A stretch of 64,000 bases of DNA from Curtobacterium flaccumfaciens pv. betae (GCF_026241855.1 NZ_JAPJDC010000001.1:1922001-1986000); one strand, 5' to 3'. Counted from the first letter of the stretch, positions 32,499 through 41,349 are shown. Program-made: numbers and translations. The notes: a model not told the origin generated them from the sequence alone.

Positions 32499-32747
32499 TT
32501 ACTTGCTGAAGCCCTTGAAGCGCTGGTTGAACTTCTCGACGCGACCGGCCGAGTCGAGGATGCGCTGCTTACCCGTGTAGAACGGGTGCGAAGCGGACGA
32601 GATCTCGACGTCGATGACCGGGTAGGTCGCACCGTCGAGCTCGATGGTCTTGTCGCTGTTCGCGGTCGAACGCGTCAGGAACGTCTCACCGGAGGCCAGG
32701 TCGCGGAAGACGATGGCGCGGTACTCGGGGTGGGTGTCGGTCTTCAT
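32499..32747 (-). CDS. rpmE2: Ribosomal protein L31 type B (zinc-independent)
   Basis: An 82-residue large-subunit protein. The sequence [16 protein letters not shown] and [12 protein letters not shown] are typical of type B L31. It contains no cysteine, so it lacks the zinc ribbon of the housekeeping form. Type B proteins usually replace the zinc form when zinc is scarce, under Zur control; I see no convincing Zur box, so here it may simply be the main copy. The ATG at 32747 is preceded by GAGGAA at normal spacing. A hairpin at 32448-32479 ends the transcript. Confidence 0.95.
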   Translation of the reverse strand: MKTDTHPEYRAIVFRDLASGETFLTRSTANSDKTIELDGATYPVIDVEISSASHPFYTGKQRILDSAGRVEKFNQRFKGFSK

Positions 32748-32849
32748 GGAGATTCCTCGATAGCGGTGATGGGATTGCGCGAACTGCGCGGGAAGTCGTC
32801 GGCTTGCGCCAGCCGTCCACGATACCAGAGAGACGGCGGGATCGCAGCG

Positions 32850-33632
32850 CTACGCGGCGCGTGCCGTGTAGCGACCGGCGTCCTTGGTGACCGAGAGGTC
32901 GATGCCGAACGCCTCGGTCAGGGTCTGGTCCGTCAGGACCTCGTCGATGGGGCCGGCGGCCTGCACGTGGCCGTCGGCGAGGACGAGCGCGTGGGTGAAC
33001 CCGGCCGGGATCTCCTCGACGTGGTGGGTCACGATGACGATGGCCGGCGAGTCCGCACTCTGGGCGTAGCCGCCGAGGGTGCGGACGAGGCTCTCGCGGG
33101 CACCGAGGTCGAGCGAAGCGGCCGGTTCGTCGAGGAACAGGATCTCCGGGTCGGTCATCACGGCACGGGCGATCTGCACGCGCTTCTGCTCGCCGTCGCT
33201 GAGGTCGCCGAACGTGCGGTCGGTGAAGGACCCCAGGCCCCACTCCTCGAGCACGCGCTGCGCACGGCGGACGTCGAGCTCCTCGTACTCCTCGTTCCAG
33301 CGACCCGTCACCGAGTACGCCGCCGTGAGCACGACGTCGATGACCTTCTCGGTCACCGGGATGCGGCGTGCCAGCGCGGTCGACGCGAAGCCGATGCGCG
33401 GGCGGAGCTCGAACAGGTCGGCGCCGCCGAGCTCGGTCCCGAGCACCTCGACGTCGCCCGAGGTCGGGAACGTCTGGGCACCCGCGACCTGCAGCAGCGT
33501 GGTCTTGCCGGCACCGTTCGCACCGAGCACGACCCAGCGTTCGTCGTCCTGCACCTCCCACGAGATCGCGTCGAGGATGGTGGCCCCGTTGCGGACCACG
33601 GAGACGTCTGACAAGCGCACGACCGAGGGCAT
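32850..33632 (-). CDS. ABC transporter ATP-binding protein
   Basis: A 260-residue single ABC ATPase. Walker A is GANGAGKTTLL near residue 40, the signature loop is LSDGEQKRVQIAR near residue 145, Walker B is ILFLDEPAASLD, and the switch His is in IVTHHVEEIP. No permease or binding protein is adjacent, so the partner is elsewhere or it acts in a non-transport role. The signature reads LSDGE rather than LSGGQ. The ATG at 33632 follows a TAGGCT -10 box (33644-33639) by 6 nt, so it is probably leaderless. It lies 9 bp after the glgM stop on the same strand. Confidence 0.87.
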   Translation of the reverse strand: MPSVVRLSDVSVVRNGATILDAISWEVQDDERWVVLGANGAGKTTLLQVAGAQTFPTSGDVEVLGTELGGADLFELRPRIGFASTALARRIPVTEKVIDVVLTAAYSVTGRWNEEYEELDVRRAQRVLEEWGLGSFTDRTFGDLSDGEQKRVQIARAVMTDPEILFLDEPAASLDLGARESLVRTLGGYAQSADSPAIVIVTHHVEEIPAGFTHALVLADGHVQAAGPIDEVLTDQTLTEAFGIDLSVTKDAGRYTARAA

Positions 33633-33641
33633 GCGACCAGC

Positions 33642-34841
33642 CTACGGGTTCTGGCCGAGCACCTGGTCGTAGACCTGCCGTGTCCTGGTGGCGATCGCGT
33701 CCCAGGTGAACTCGGTCTCGACACGGAGCCGTCCGGCGCGTCCCATGAGCTTCGCCAGCCCCTCGTCGGCGAGCACCTCGGTGAGGGTCGCCGCGAGGTC
33801 GGCCACGAAGCGGTCGGGGTCGGTCGGGGTTCCGGTGCCGTCCTGCACCTGGTCGATCGGGACGATGCGGCCGGTGAGCCCGTCGGCGACGACCTCGGGG
33901 ATGCCGCCGGTGCCGGTGCCGACGACCGGGATGCCGCACGCCATCGCCTCGAGGTTCACGATGCCGAGCGGCTCGTAGACCGACGGGCACACGAACACGG
34001 TGCCCGAGGACAGCACGTTCACGATCTCCTGGTGCGCGAGCATCCGGTCGATCCAGACGACGCCCTCGCGGTCGGCCCGGAGCCCGTCGACGAGCTCGGT
34101 GACCTCGGCCAGGATCTCGGGGGTGTCCGGCGCGCCGGCGCACAGCACGATCTGCACGTCCGACGGCAGCGACGCCACGGCACGGAGCAGGTACGGCAGG
34201 CCCTTCTGCCGGGTGATGCGTCCGACGAACACGACGCTCGGGCGCGTCGGGTCGATGCCGAGGGCGCGGACGGCGTCCTCGTCGACGGTCGGCTTCCACG
34301 CGTCGATGTCGATGCCGTTGTAGACGACGTGGACCTTCGCCGGGTCGATCGACGGGTACGAGCGCAGGATGTCCGCACGCATGGCCTTCGAGACCGCGAT
34401 GACGCCGTCGGCGTGTTCGAACGCCTCGCGCTCCATCCAGCTGGACAGGCGGTAGCCGCCGCCGAGCTGCTCGGCCTTCCACGGGCGGAGCGGCTCGAGG
34501 CTGTGGGCGGTGACGATGTGGGGGATGCCGTAGGTCAGCTGCGCGATCCGGCCTGCGGAGTTCGCGTACCAGGTGTGCGAGTGCACGAGGTCGGCACCCT
34601 CGACGTCGGCCGCGATGGCCACGTCGGTGCCGAGGGCCTGCAGCGCGCCGTTCGCCTGGCCGAGGCCGTCCGGGGTCCGGTAGCCCCACACGTCGGGTTC
34701 GTCACGGAAGGCCCCGAAGGCCCGGACACGGACTTCCGTGTCCGTCCCCGACCGCAACGCGGCGGTGAGTTCGGACACGTGGACACCCGCTCCGCCGTAG
34801 ACCTCCGGCGGATACTCCCTGGTCAGCAGATCGACTCGCAC
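33642..34841 (-). CDS. glgM: Alpha-maltose-1-phosphate synthase / glycogen synthase (GT4)
   Basis: A 399-residue GT4 enzyme matching the actinobacterial GlgA/GlgM type, which in mycobacteria uses ADP-glucose and glucose-1-phosphate to make maltose-1-phosphate. Key segments are [19 protein letters not shown] at the N terminus, [20 protein letters not shown], the donor-binding [15 protein letters not shown], and the E-x7-E motif in [12 protein letters not shown]. Automated annotation may name it glgA; GlgM activity is inferred from similarity and from the adjacent glgC. The GTG at 34841-34839 follows TACGTT (34853-34848) by 6 nt. It is divergent from glgC with 47 bp between starts. Confidence 0.88.
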   Translation of the reverse strand: MRVDLLTREYPPEVYGGAGVHVSELTAALRSGTDTEVRVRAFGAFRDEPDVWGYRTPDGLGQANGALQALGTDVAIAADVEGADLVHSHTWYANSAGRIAQLTYGIPHIVTAHSLEPLRPWKAEQLGGGYRLSSWMEREAFEHADGVIAVSKAMRADILRSYPSIDPAKVHVVYNGIDIDAWKPTVDEDAVRALGIDPTRPSVVFVGRITRQKGLPYLLRAVASLPSDVQIVLCAGAPDTPEILAEVTELVDGLRADREGVVWIDRMLAHQEIVNVLSSGTVFVCPSVYEPLGIVNLEAMACGIPVVGTGTGGIPEVVADGLTGRIVPIDQVQDGTGTPTDPDRFVADLAATLTEVLADEGLAKLMGRAGRLRVETEFTWDAIATRTRQVYDQVLGQNP

Positions 34842-34847
34842 TGGTTC

Positions 34848-34881
34848 AACGTAACCGGTTCCCAGTGCTGACGCCTACTGT
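34848..34881. promoter_or_regulatory. Back-to-back leaderless promoters of glgM and glgC
   Basis: TACGTT (34853-34848, minus) serves glgM and TACTGT (34876-34881, plus) serves glgC. They end 6 and 7 nt before the respective start codons. Only 22 bp separate the boxes, so the -35 regions of the two promoters interleave and the genes are probably co-regulated. Confidence 0.55.
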
Positions 34882-34888
34882 GAGCGGC

Positions 34889-36130
34889 ATGGCACCAAAG
34901 AAGGTCTTCGGCATCGTGCTCGCCGGCGGCGAGGGCAAACGACTCATGCCGCTCACGGCCGATCGCGCGAAGCCCGCCGTCCCGTTCGGCGGCAACTTCC
35001 GTCTCATCGACTTCGCACTGTCGAACCTGGTCAACTCCGGTCTGCAGAAGATCGTCGTCCTGACCCAGTACAAGTCGCACAGTCTCGACCGGCACGTCGC
35101 GGAGACGTGGCGCATGGAGGGGCTGCTCGGCTCCTACGTCGCGTCCGTCCCCGCGCAGCAGCGGCTCGGCAAGCGCTGGTTCGCCGGCTCGGCCGACGCG
35201 ATCCTGCAGTCGCTCAACCTGCTGCGCGACGAACGCCCCGACATCGTCGTCGTCGTCGGTGCTGACCACGTGTACCGGATGGACTTCCACCAGATGGTCG
35301 AGGCGCACATCGCCTCCGGCCGCAGTGCCACGGTGGCGGCGATCCGTCAGCCGATCGGGCTCGCCGACCAGTTCGGCGTGATCCAGGTGGCCGACGACGA
35401 CCCGACGAAGATCGAGGCGTTCCTCGAGAAGCCGAAGGACGCCGTCGGGCTGGCCGACTCCCCCGGCGAGATCCTGGCCTCGATGGGCAACTACGTGTTC
35501 AACGCGGACGCCCTCGTCGACGCGGTCCTGCGCGACGGCCAGCTCGAGACCTCGGCCCACGACATGGGCGGCGACATCGTCCCCGACTTCGTGGACCGCG
35601 GCGACGCCGGCGTGTACGACCTGCAGCGCAACGAGGTCCCCGGTTCCACCGACCGCGACAAGTACTACTGGCGCGACGTGGGCACCATCGACTCGTTCTT
35701 CGACGCCCACATGGACCTCATCGCGCCGGTCCCGGTCTTCAACCTGTACAACCAGGACTGGCCGATCTTCAACCAGCAGACGAACCTGCCGCCGGCGAAA
35801 TTCGTCCGCGACGCGAACGGCAACACCGGGTCCACGGTGGACTCGCTCGTGTCGCTCGGTTGCCTGGTGTCGGGTGCGCAGGTCGAACGCAGCATGATCG
35901 GGCCCTGGTGCTCGATCGACTCCGGCGCGAAGGTCCTCGACTCGATCGTGTTCGAGCGCGCCACCATCGGCGCCGGGGCGGTCGTCAACCGCGCCATCCT
36001 CGACAAGGACGTCGTCCTCGCGCCGGGTGCGCAGGTCGGCGTCGACCGAGAGGCCGACGAGGCACGCGGCTTCACCGTCACCGAGTCCGGCATCACCGTG
36101 GTCGGCAAGGGCGTCCGCGTCGACGCGTAG
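34889..36130 (+). CDS. glgC: Glucose-1-phosphate adenylyltransferase
   Basis: A 413-residue ADP-glucose pyrophosphorylase, supplying ADP-glucose for alpha-glucan synthesis. The nucleotidyltransferase motif [17 protein letters not shown] is at the N terminus, followed by [15 protein letters not shown] and [19 protein letters not shown] and the metal-site segment [12 protein letters not shown] complete the catalytic domain. A left-handed beta-helix C terminus ([18 protein letters not shown]) follows. The ATG at 34889 (MAPKKVF) follows TACTGT by 7 nt; the frame is open eight codons further upstream, but that part lies across the promoter. It is divergent from glgM, its presumed consumer. Confidence 0.93.
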   Translation: MAPKKVFGIVLAGGEGKRLMPLTADRAKPAVPFGGNFRLIDFALSNLVNSGLQKIVVLTQYKSHSLDRHVAETWRMEGLLGSYVASVPAQQRLGKRWFAGSADAILQSLNLLRDERPDIVVVVGADHVYRMDFHQMVEAHIASGRSATVAAIRQPIGLADQFGVIQVADDDPTKIEAFLEKPKDAVGLADSPGEILASMGNYVFNADALVDAVLRDGQLETSAHDMGGDIVPDFVDRGDAGVYDLQRNEVPGSTDRDKYYWRDVGTIDSFFDAHMDLIAPVPVFNLYNQDWPIFNQQTNLPPAKFVRDANGNTGSTVDSLVSLGCLVSGAQVERSMIGPWCSIDSGAKVLDSIVFERATIGAGAVVNRAILDKDVVLAPGAQVGVDREADEARGFTVTESGITVVGKGVRVDA

Positions 36131-36193
36131 GCACGACGCGTAGGCACGACGAACAGGGCAAGCACCCGGGGCGCAGCCCCGGACGGACGGCCT

Positions 36194-36231
36194 GGAGGCA
36201 CGGCTCGCGTCACGGACGCGGCCGTGCCTCC
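36194..36231. terminator. GGAGGC-type hairpin between glgC and serB
   Basis: GGAGGCACGGC pairs with GCCGTGCCTCC, and an inner CGCGT/ACGCG extends the stem. It lies 63 nt after glgC and just upstream of the serB -10 box. Confidence 0.65.
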
Positions 36232-36252
36232 TTCAGTCGGTACCGTTGGTGC

Positions 36253-36891
36253 GTGCCCCGCTTCCTCGTCGTCCTCGATGCCGATTCCACCCTCCTCGAG
36301 GACGAGGTGATCGAACTGCTCGCCGACAGTGCCGGGACCCGGCCACAGGTGGCGGCGATCACGGAGCGCGCCATGCGCGGGGAACTCGACTTCGCCGAGA
36401 GCCTCCGGGAGCGTGTCGCGACCCTGGCGGGCCTCCAGGCAGACGTCTTCGTCCGCGCACAGCAGGCGGTCCGTGTGACGCGGGGCGCCGACCAGCTCGT
36501 CCGCGGGGTGCACGCCGCCGGCGGCACCGTCGGCGTCGTGTCCGGCGGGTTCCACGAGGTGCTCGACCCGTTCGCCGAGCAGCTCGGTCTCGACCACTGC
36601 CGGGCGAACCGCCTCGAGGTCACCGACGGCGTGCTCACCGGCCGCGTGCTCGGTGACGTGGTCGACGCACACGCCAAGGCCGTCGCGCTCGGCGAGTGGG
36701 CGGACGCGGACGGGGTCGACCCGACACGGACGATCGCGATCGGCGACGGCGCGAACGACCTCGAGATGATGCGCGTCGCGGCGCTGTCGGTCGCGTTCGA
36801 CGCGAAGCCGCGCGTGCGGGAGCAGGCGGACGTCGCGGTCGTCGACCGTGACCTGTCCGCCGTGCTCGCGACGCTCGGGCTGCGCGGCTGA
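36253..36891 (+). CDS. serB: Phosphoserine phosphatase (HAD family)
   Basis: A 212-residue HAD phosphatase of the SerB group, the last step of serine synthesis. Motif I is VVLDADSTLLEDE at residues 6-18, motif II GVVSGGFHE, the lysine lies in DAHAKAVAL, and motif III/IV is IAIGDGANDLEMM. No N-terminal ACT domain is present, so this is the short catalytic form. The GTG at 36253 follows TACCGT (36241-36246) by 6 nt, indicating a leaderless mRNA. It converges with fabG, whose stop is 13 bp away. Confidence 0.88.
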   Translation: MPRFLVVLDADSTLLEDEVIELLADSAGTRPQVAAITERAMRGELDFAESLRERVATLAGLQADVFVRAQQAVRVTRGADQLVRGVHAAGGTVGVVSGGFHEVLDPFAEQLGLDHCRANRLEVTDGVLTGRVLGDVVDAHAKAVALGEWADADGVDPTRTIAIGDGANDLEMMRVAALSVAFDAKPRVREQADVAVVDRDLSAVLATLGLRG

Positions 36892-36903
36892 TCAGTCCGA
36901 GGG

Positions 36904-37617
36904 CTAGTGGCCCATCCCGAGGCCGCCGTCGACGGGGATGATCGCACCGGAGACGTACCCGGCGCCGTCGCTCGCCAGGAACAGCGTGGCGTCGGCGACG
37001 TCGTCGACCGTGCCGTAGCGGGCGGCCGGGATCGCCTTCTTGAACTCGGCCTGCAGCTCGTCGGAGAGCGCGGCGGTCATGTCCGTCTGGATGAAGCCGG
37101 GCGCGACGACGTTGGCGGTGATGCCGCGCGAGCCGAGCTCACGCGTGATCGACCGGGCCATGCCGACCAGTGCGGCCTTCGAGGACGCGTAGTTGACCTG
37201 GCCGATCTGGCCGTAGGCGCCTACGACGCTCGACATCAGCACGATGCGGCCGAACTTGGCCTTCATCATGCCCTTCGTGGCGCGCTTGACGACGCGGAAG
37301 GTGCCCGTGAGGTTCGTGTCGACCACGCTGGTGAAGTCGTCCTCGGACATGCGGAGGAGCAGCTGGTCGTTCGTGATGCCGGCGTTCGCGACGAGGACCT
37401 CGATCGGACCGAGCTCGGCCTCGACCTGCGTGAACGCGGCGTCGACGGAGGCCGTGTCGGTGATGTCGGCCTGCACCGTCAGCGCGCCCTCGGGACCACC
37501 CTGACCGCTGCGCGACGTCACGGCGACCCGGTGGCCGGCGGCGACGAACCGCTCGGCCAGCGCGTGGCCGATGCCGCGGTTGCCGCCGGTGATGAGGACG
37601 GTACGGGGGGTGCTCAT
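36904..37617 (-). CDS. fabG: 3-oxoacyl-ACP reductase (short-chain dehydrogenase)
   Basis: A 237-residue short-chain dehydrogenase. The NADP-binding motif is TGGNRGIGHAL, NAG is in VANAGITND, the catalytic Ser is in MSSVVGAYG, and Tyr-Lys is in YASSK. Segments such as SEDDFTSVVDTNL and TVVAPGF-like NVVAPGFIQTDM fit the FabG subgroup that reduces beta-ketoacyl-ACP in fatty acid synthesis. Other SDR substrates cannot be excluded, since no other fab gene is nearby. The ATG at 37617 has GGAG 5 nt upstream. Confidence 0.87.
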   Translation of the reverse strand: MSTPRTVLITGGNRGIGHALAERFVAAGHRVAVTSRSGQGGPEGALTVQADITDTASVDAAFTQVEAELGPIEVLVANAGITNDQLLLRMSEDDFTSVVDTNLTGTFRVVKRATKGMMKAKFGRIVLMSSVVGAYGQIGQVNYASSKAALVGMARSITRELGSRGITANVVAPGFIQTDMTAALSDELQAEFKKAIPAARYGTVDDVADATLFLASDGAGYVSGAIIPVDGGLGMGH

Positions 37618-37748
37618 GGTCGCTCCGTTCGGTGGGATCTGCTCGGCACGCGGTGCCGGGGACCCGGCGGACACGCCCGGACGAGCGTACCGGAGCGGAC
37701 CACCCCGCCGGTTCGCGCGCGGCGCACCCACGATCGGTCCGGCGGGAT

Positions 37749-37754
37749 TAGGCT
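37749..37754 (+). promoter_or_regulatory. -10 box for the DUF3099-SURF1 operon
   Basis: TAGGCT lies 28 nt before the ATG at 37783, giving a leader of about 20 nt. Confidence 0.45.
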
Positions 37755-37782
37755 TGACCACGGGTAGACGGAGACCATCTGT

Positions 37783-38205
37783 ATGAAGAGCACGCACACG
37801 AGCATCACGTCGCTGCCGGACACACCGGAGCAGGACCGGGCGCACCGCCTGTCCCGCTATGTCTGGCAGATGGCCATCCGAGTGGTCCTCTTCATCTCCG
37901 CGGTGCTCGTGTACTCGATCTGGCACTCGTGGCTGGCGGTCATCCCGATCGTCCTGGCCGCGGTGATCCCCTGGGTCGCCGTCGTCATCGCGAACGCCGG
38001 CAGCCGGACCGAGAGCGACATGATCTCCCCCGCCGGGTCCATCGAGCTCTACGACGCCGTCGACCCGCGTCTCCGCGAACAGCAGGAGGACGCCCGGGCC
38101 CAGGCCTACCGCGACGAGCAGGACCGCCTCCGCCAGCAGGCGCAGCACGCGCAGGACGAGTGGCAGCGCAACGGCGACCGATCGAAGATGTGGGGACCCC
38201 GCTGA
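37783..38205 (+). CDS. DUF3099 family membrane protein
   Basis: A 140-residue protein with two adjacent membrane helices (residues 31-70: MAIRVVLFISAVLVYSIW, then WLAVIPIVLAAVIPWVAVVI) and a long charged C-terminal helix rich in Gln, Arg and Glu (LREQQEDARAQAYRDEQD). The N terminus reads TSLPDTPEQDRAHRLSRYV. This layout fits the actinobacterial DUF3099 family, whose role is unknown. The stop shares bases with the start of the next gene (TGATG), and the SURF1 gene follows by overlap, which hints at a role in respiratory oxidase assembly. Confidence 0.82.
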   Translation: MKSTHTSITSLPDTPEQDRAHRLSRYVWQMAIRVVLFISAVLVYSIWHSWLAVIPIVLAAVIPWVAVVIANAGSRTESDMISPAGSIELYDAVDPRLREQQEDARAQAYRDEQDRLRQQAQHAQDEWQRNGDRSKMWGPR

Positions 38206-38513
38206 TGGGTGCGACGTTCGACCTGCAGACCGAACCCGGTTCCACCCCGGTCTGCTCCCGCGCCGGCTGCGTGTCGACCGCCGGGTGGCGTGTGAACTGG
38301 CGCAACCCCCGGATCCACGCGATCGACCGCGTGAAGATCTGGGCCGCGTGCGAAGAACACCGCGACTTCCTCGCCGACTACCTGCGCTCCCGCTCGTTCC
38401 CGGTGCGCGTCACCGGCATGCACGAGGACGTCGACCACCTCGACGACGAGCGCGAGTCGACCGCGGCGCCGAAGAACGACGTCGGGGTGCGCTCCACCGG
38501 CACCTCGCGATGA
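38205..38513 (+). CDS. Small conserved protein with Cys/His pattern
   Basis: A 102-residue protein common next to SURF1 in this lineage, as far as I recall; some databases label it acetone carboxylase, which the sequence does not support. It has CSRAGC near residue 17 and ACEEH near residue 48, a Cys-x4-Cys plus Cys-x2-His arrangement that could bind one zinc. Between them is WRVNWRNPRIHAIDRVKIW, and DFLADYLRSRSFPVRV follows. The tail is acidic then Ser/Thr-rich. The ATG at 38205 overlaps the DUF3099 stop, and its own stop overlaps the SURF1 start (ATGA). Confidence 0.8.
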   Translation: MGATFDLQTEPGSTPVCSRAGCVSTAGWRVNWRNPRIHAIDRVKIWAACEEHRDFLADYLRSRSFPVRVTGMHEDVDHLDDERESTAAPKNDVGVRSTGTSR

Positions 38514-39475
38514 CCGACGGCTTCGACCCGCAGTCCCGGTACGGCCGCAAGCACGCCGCCAAGCTGCAGCGCGCGTCCGCCGAGTCGGGTGCCGCGGCGC
38601 AGCAGCACGACCCCCGCGAACCGTTCGTCGGCTGGCGCTTCGTCCGGAGCCGCCGCTGGCTCGGCTACTTCGCGATCGCCGTCGCCTTCGCCGTCGTCTG
38701 CGCGCTGTTCGGCATGTGGCAGTGGGACCGCCGCAACGAGGCCGTCCGGCAGAACGAGCAGGTCGCGCAGAACTACGACCACACCCCCGTCCCCCTCGAC
38801 CGGGCGCTGCCGAAGGCCTCGAGCTGGCAGGACGAGCAGGAGTGGCTCCGGGTCTCCGTGACCGGACGCTACGACGTCGACTCGCAGCTGCTCGTGCGCA
38901 ACCGCGTGCACAACGGTCAGCCCGGGTTCGAGGTCCTGACGCCCCTGGTCACGTCCGAGGGCCGCGCCTTCATCGTCGACCGAGGGTGGGTGCCGACCGG
39001 CAACGCCCAGGACGCCCCCGACCACGTGCCCGCTCCCCCGTCCGGCGAGGTCACCGCGATCGTCCGCCTGCAGCAGAGCGAACCGCGCATCCCCGGCCGC
39101 TCCGACCCGAAGGACACCGACCAGGTGCAGTCGGTCACGCTGGCCGACGTGGCGAACAAGGTCGACGACCCGATCTGGACCGGTGCGTACGGGCAACTCG
39201 CATCCGAGTCCCCCGCCCCGACCGAGGCCCGCCCGCTCGGCTGGGAGCGTCCGACCGCCGACACCGGGCTGCACCTGAGCTACTTCATCCAGTGGTTCCT
39301 GTTCGCCGCCGGCGGCTTCGGCTTCCTGGCGTACGTCATGGTGCAGGAGTACCGGAACCTCAACCAGGACGACCCCGAGGAGCGCGAGCGCGCCCTCGAG
39401 CGCGAACGCCGCAAGAACGCGAAGCCGAAGACGGACGCCGAGATCGAGGACGAGCTCATCGCGTCACGTCGCTGA
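38510..39475 (+). CDS. SURF1 family cytochrome oxidase biogenesis protein
   Basis: A 321-residue SURF1 homolog, an inner-membrane factor for heme a insertion and assembly of cytochrome c oxidase. Two membrane helices flank the extracytoplasmic domain: residues 48-68 (WLGYFAIAVAFAVVCALFG) and about 272-292 (FIQWFLFAAGGFGFLAYVM). Family residues include LFGMWQWDRR, LVRNRVHNGQPGFEVLTPL and FIVDRGWVP. A basic cytoplasmic tail (RERALERERRKNAKPK) ends the protein. It is the third gene of a chain joined by overlapping start and stop codons, with DUF3099 and the Cys/His protein. Confidence 0.9.
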   Translation: MTDGFDPQSRYGRKHAAKLQRASAESGAAAQQHDPREPFVGWRFVRSRRWLGYFAIAVAFAVVCALFGMWQWDRRNEAVRQNEQVAQNYDHTPVPLDRALPKASSWQDEQEWLRVSVTGRYDVDSQLLVRNRVHNGQPGFEVLTPLVTSEGRAFIVDRGWVPTGNAQDAPDHVPAPPSGEVTAIVRLQQSEPRIPGRSDPKDTDQVQSVTLADVANKVDDPIWTGAYGQLASESPAPTEARPLGWERPTADTGLHLSYFIQWFLFAAGGFGFLAYVMVQEYRNLNQDDPEERERALERERRKNAKPKTDAEIEDELIASRR

Positions 39476-39495
39476 CGCGCTGGTGCTGTTCCGCA

Positions 39496-39578
39496 AGACG
39501 CCGTCGTCATCGCAACACGCCGCCGAACACGGCGGCGTCGCGCCGCTTTCGGGGCGTCTCGCCGACACGACGGCGTCT
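39496..39578. repeat. Nested inverted repeat, CGCAAGAC family
   Basis: The outer arms AGACGCCGTCGT (39496-39507) and ACGACGGCGTCT (39567-39578) enclose an inner hairpin ACGCCGCCG/CGGCGGCGT (39517-39538). The element begins CGCAAGACGCCG at 39494, and a fragment with the same head recurs at 39669-39680 by the end of the ABC-F gene. Confidence 0.75.
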
Positions 39579-39604
39579 GACGTGTCCGCGAACGCGACCC
39601 CACA

Positions 39605-39650
39605 GCGGACGGGAGGCCCGTGGCGGCGTCGCCACGGGCCTCCCGTCCGC
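39605..39650. terminator. GGGAGGC-type hairpin between SURF1 and the ABC-F gene
   Basis: GCGGACGGGAGGCCCGTGGC starts the left arm (39605-39625), which is exactly complementary to 39630-39650 around a GCGT loop, giving a perfect 21-bp stem. It sits between convergent genes and could end both. Confidence 0.7.
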
Positions 39651-39692
39651 CTGTCCCCACGGCGAGTGCGCAAGACGCCGTCTCGCAGGCAG

Positions 39693-41291
39693 CTACGCGA
39701 GCTCGATGAGCTCCGCGTAGTCCTTGTTCCAGTGGTCCTCGGTGCCGTCCGGCAGCAGCAGCACACGCTCGGGGTTGAGCGCCTCGACCGCGCCGGCGTC
39801 GTGCGACACCAGAACGACGGCACCCTCAAAACCGGCCAAAGCGTTGAGGATCTCCTCGCGCGACGCCGGGTCCAGGTTGTTCGTCGGCTCGTCGAGCAGC
39901 AGGACGTTCGCGCCGGAGACCACGATCATCGCGAGCGACAGACGCGTCTTCTCACCGCCGGACAGGACTCCGGCCTTCTTGTAGCCGTCGTCGCCGGTGA
40001 ACAGGAACGACCCGAGCACCCGACGGGCCTCGGTCTCGTTGAGGTCGGTCGATGCCGACACCATGTTCTCGATCACGGTGCGGTTGATGTCGATGTTCTC
40101 GTGCTCCTGCGCGTAGTAGCCGATGCGCAGACCGTGGCCGGGCTGGATCTCACCCGTGTCCGGCTGGTCCGCACCCGCCAGGATGCGCAGCAGCGTCGTC
40201 TTGCCCGCACCGTTGAAGCCGAGGATGACCACGCGCGAACCGCGGTCGATCGCCAGGTCGACACCCGCGAAGATCTCGAGCGATCCGTAGGACTTCGACA
40301 GCCCCTCGGCCATCAGCGGGGTGCGGCCGCAGGGCGCCGGGGTGGGGAAGCGGATCTTTGCGACCCGGTCGGCGACGCGCTCGTCTTCCAAACCGGCGAG
40401 CAGCTTGTCGGCTCGCGCGACCATCTGGTGGGCTGCCGCGGCCTTCGACGCCTTGGCGCCGAACCGGGCGGCCTGGTCCTTGAGCGTGGCGGCCTTCTTC
40501 TCGGCGCCCGCGCGCTCCTTGCGGCGGCGCTCCTCGTCGGCGACGCGCTGCCGCTGGTACAGCTTCCAGCCCATGTTGTAGATGTCGATGGTCTGGCGGT
40601 TGGCGTCCAGGTAGAAGACGCGGTTCACGACCTCGTCGACGAGCTCGACGTCGTGGGAGATGATGATGACGCCACCGGGGTAGGTCTTCAGGTGCTCGCG
40701 GAGCCACACGACGGAGTCGGCGTCGAGGTGGTTGGTCGGCTCGTCGAGGATCATCGTCTCGGCGTCCGAGAACAGGATCCGGGCGAGCTCGATGCGCCGG
40801 CGCTGACCACCCGAGAGCGTCTTGAGCTGCTGGTCGAGGATGCGGTCCGGCAGCTTCAGGTTCGACGCGATCGAGGCAGCCTCGGCCTCGGCCGCGTAGC
40901 CACCGAGCGCGTTGAACTGGTCGTCGAGGCGGCTGTAGCGCCGCATCGCCTTCTCGGCAACGGCCGCGTCGTCGCTCGCCATGTCGAGGGTCGCGAGGCG
41001 GATGCCCTCCACGAGCTCGCCGAGCCCACGGGCGTCGAGGATGCGCTTCCGCGCGGTCTCCTCCGGGTCGCCCGAGCGGGGGTCCTGCGGCAGGTAGCCG
41101 ATCTCCCCACCGCGCTCGATCTTGCCGCCGGTGGGCTGCGTCTCGCCCGCGAGGGCCTTGGTCATCGTCGTCTTCCCCGCGCCGTTGCGGCCGACGAGTC
41201 CGATCTTGTCGCCCTTCTCGACACGGAAGGACACGTCTTCCATGAGGAGACGAGCTCCGACGCGGATCTCGAGTTCGTGCACGGCAAGCAC
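39693..41291 (-). CDS. ABC-F family ATPase
   Basis: A 532-residue protein with two ABC ATPase domains and no membrane part. The domain 1 Walker A is GRNGAGKTTMT, signature LSGGQRRRIELAR and Walker B MILDEPTNHLD. A charged linker (residues about 245-300: QRQRVADEERRRKERAGAE) leads to domain 2 with GFNGAGKTTLL, LSGGEKTRLSLA and LLLDEPTNNLD. ABC-F proteins bind the ribosome and help translation or protect against antibiotics; which applies here is unknown. The GTG at 41291-41289 starts LAVHELEIRVG. It is divergent from bioY. Confidence 0.9.
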   Translation of the reverse strand: MLAVHELEIRVGARLLMEDVSFRVEKGDKIGLVGRNGAGKTTMTKALAGETQPTGGKIERGGEIGYLPQDPRSGDPEETARKRILDARGLGELVEGIRLATLDMASDDAAVAEKAMRRYSRLDDQFNALGGYAAEAEAASIASNLKLPDRILDQQLKTLSGGQRRRIELARILFSDAETMILDEPTNHLDADSVVWLREHLKTYPGGVIIISHDVELVDEVVNRVFYLDANRQTIDIYNMGWKLYQRQRVADEERRRKERAGAEKKAATLKDQAARFGAKASKAAAAHQMVARADKLLAGLEDERVADRVAKIRFPTPAPCGRTPLMAEGLSKSYGSLEIFAGVDLAIDRGSRVVILGFNGAGKTTLLRILAGADQPDTGEIQPGHGLRIGYYAQEHENIDINRTVIENMVSASTDLNETEARRVLGSFLFTGDDGYKKAGVLSGGEKTRLSLAMIVVSGANVLLLDEPTNNLDPASREEILNALAGFEGAVVLVSHDAGAVEALNPERVLLLPDGTEDHWNKDYAELIELA

Positions 41292-41349
41292 AGTGGACGT
41301 CCAATCAGTTGGTGGGTTTGCACAACGGTGTGTGCGTGAGGTGCACCGC

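Noticed and set aside
32499..32747. Zur-regulated zinc-starvation copy of L31
   Set aside because: The protein is the zinc-free type, but I could not find a convincing Zur palindrome in the 100 bp upstream, so regulation by zinc is not claimed.
38205..38513. Acetone carboxylase
   Set aside because: This name is sometimes attached to the family, but at 102 residues with a Cys/His pattern and no carboxylase domain it cannot be such an enzyme.
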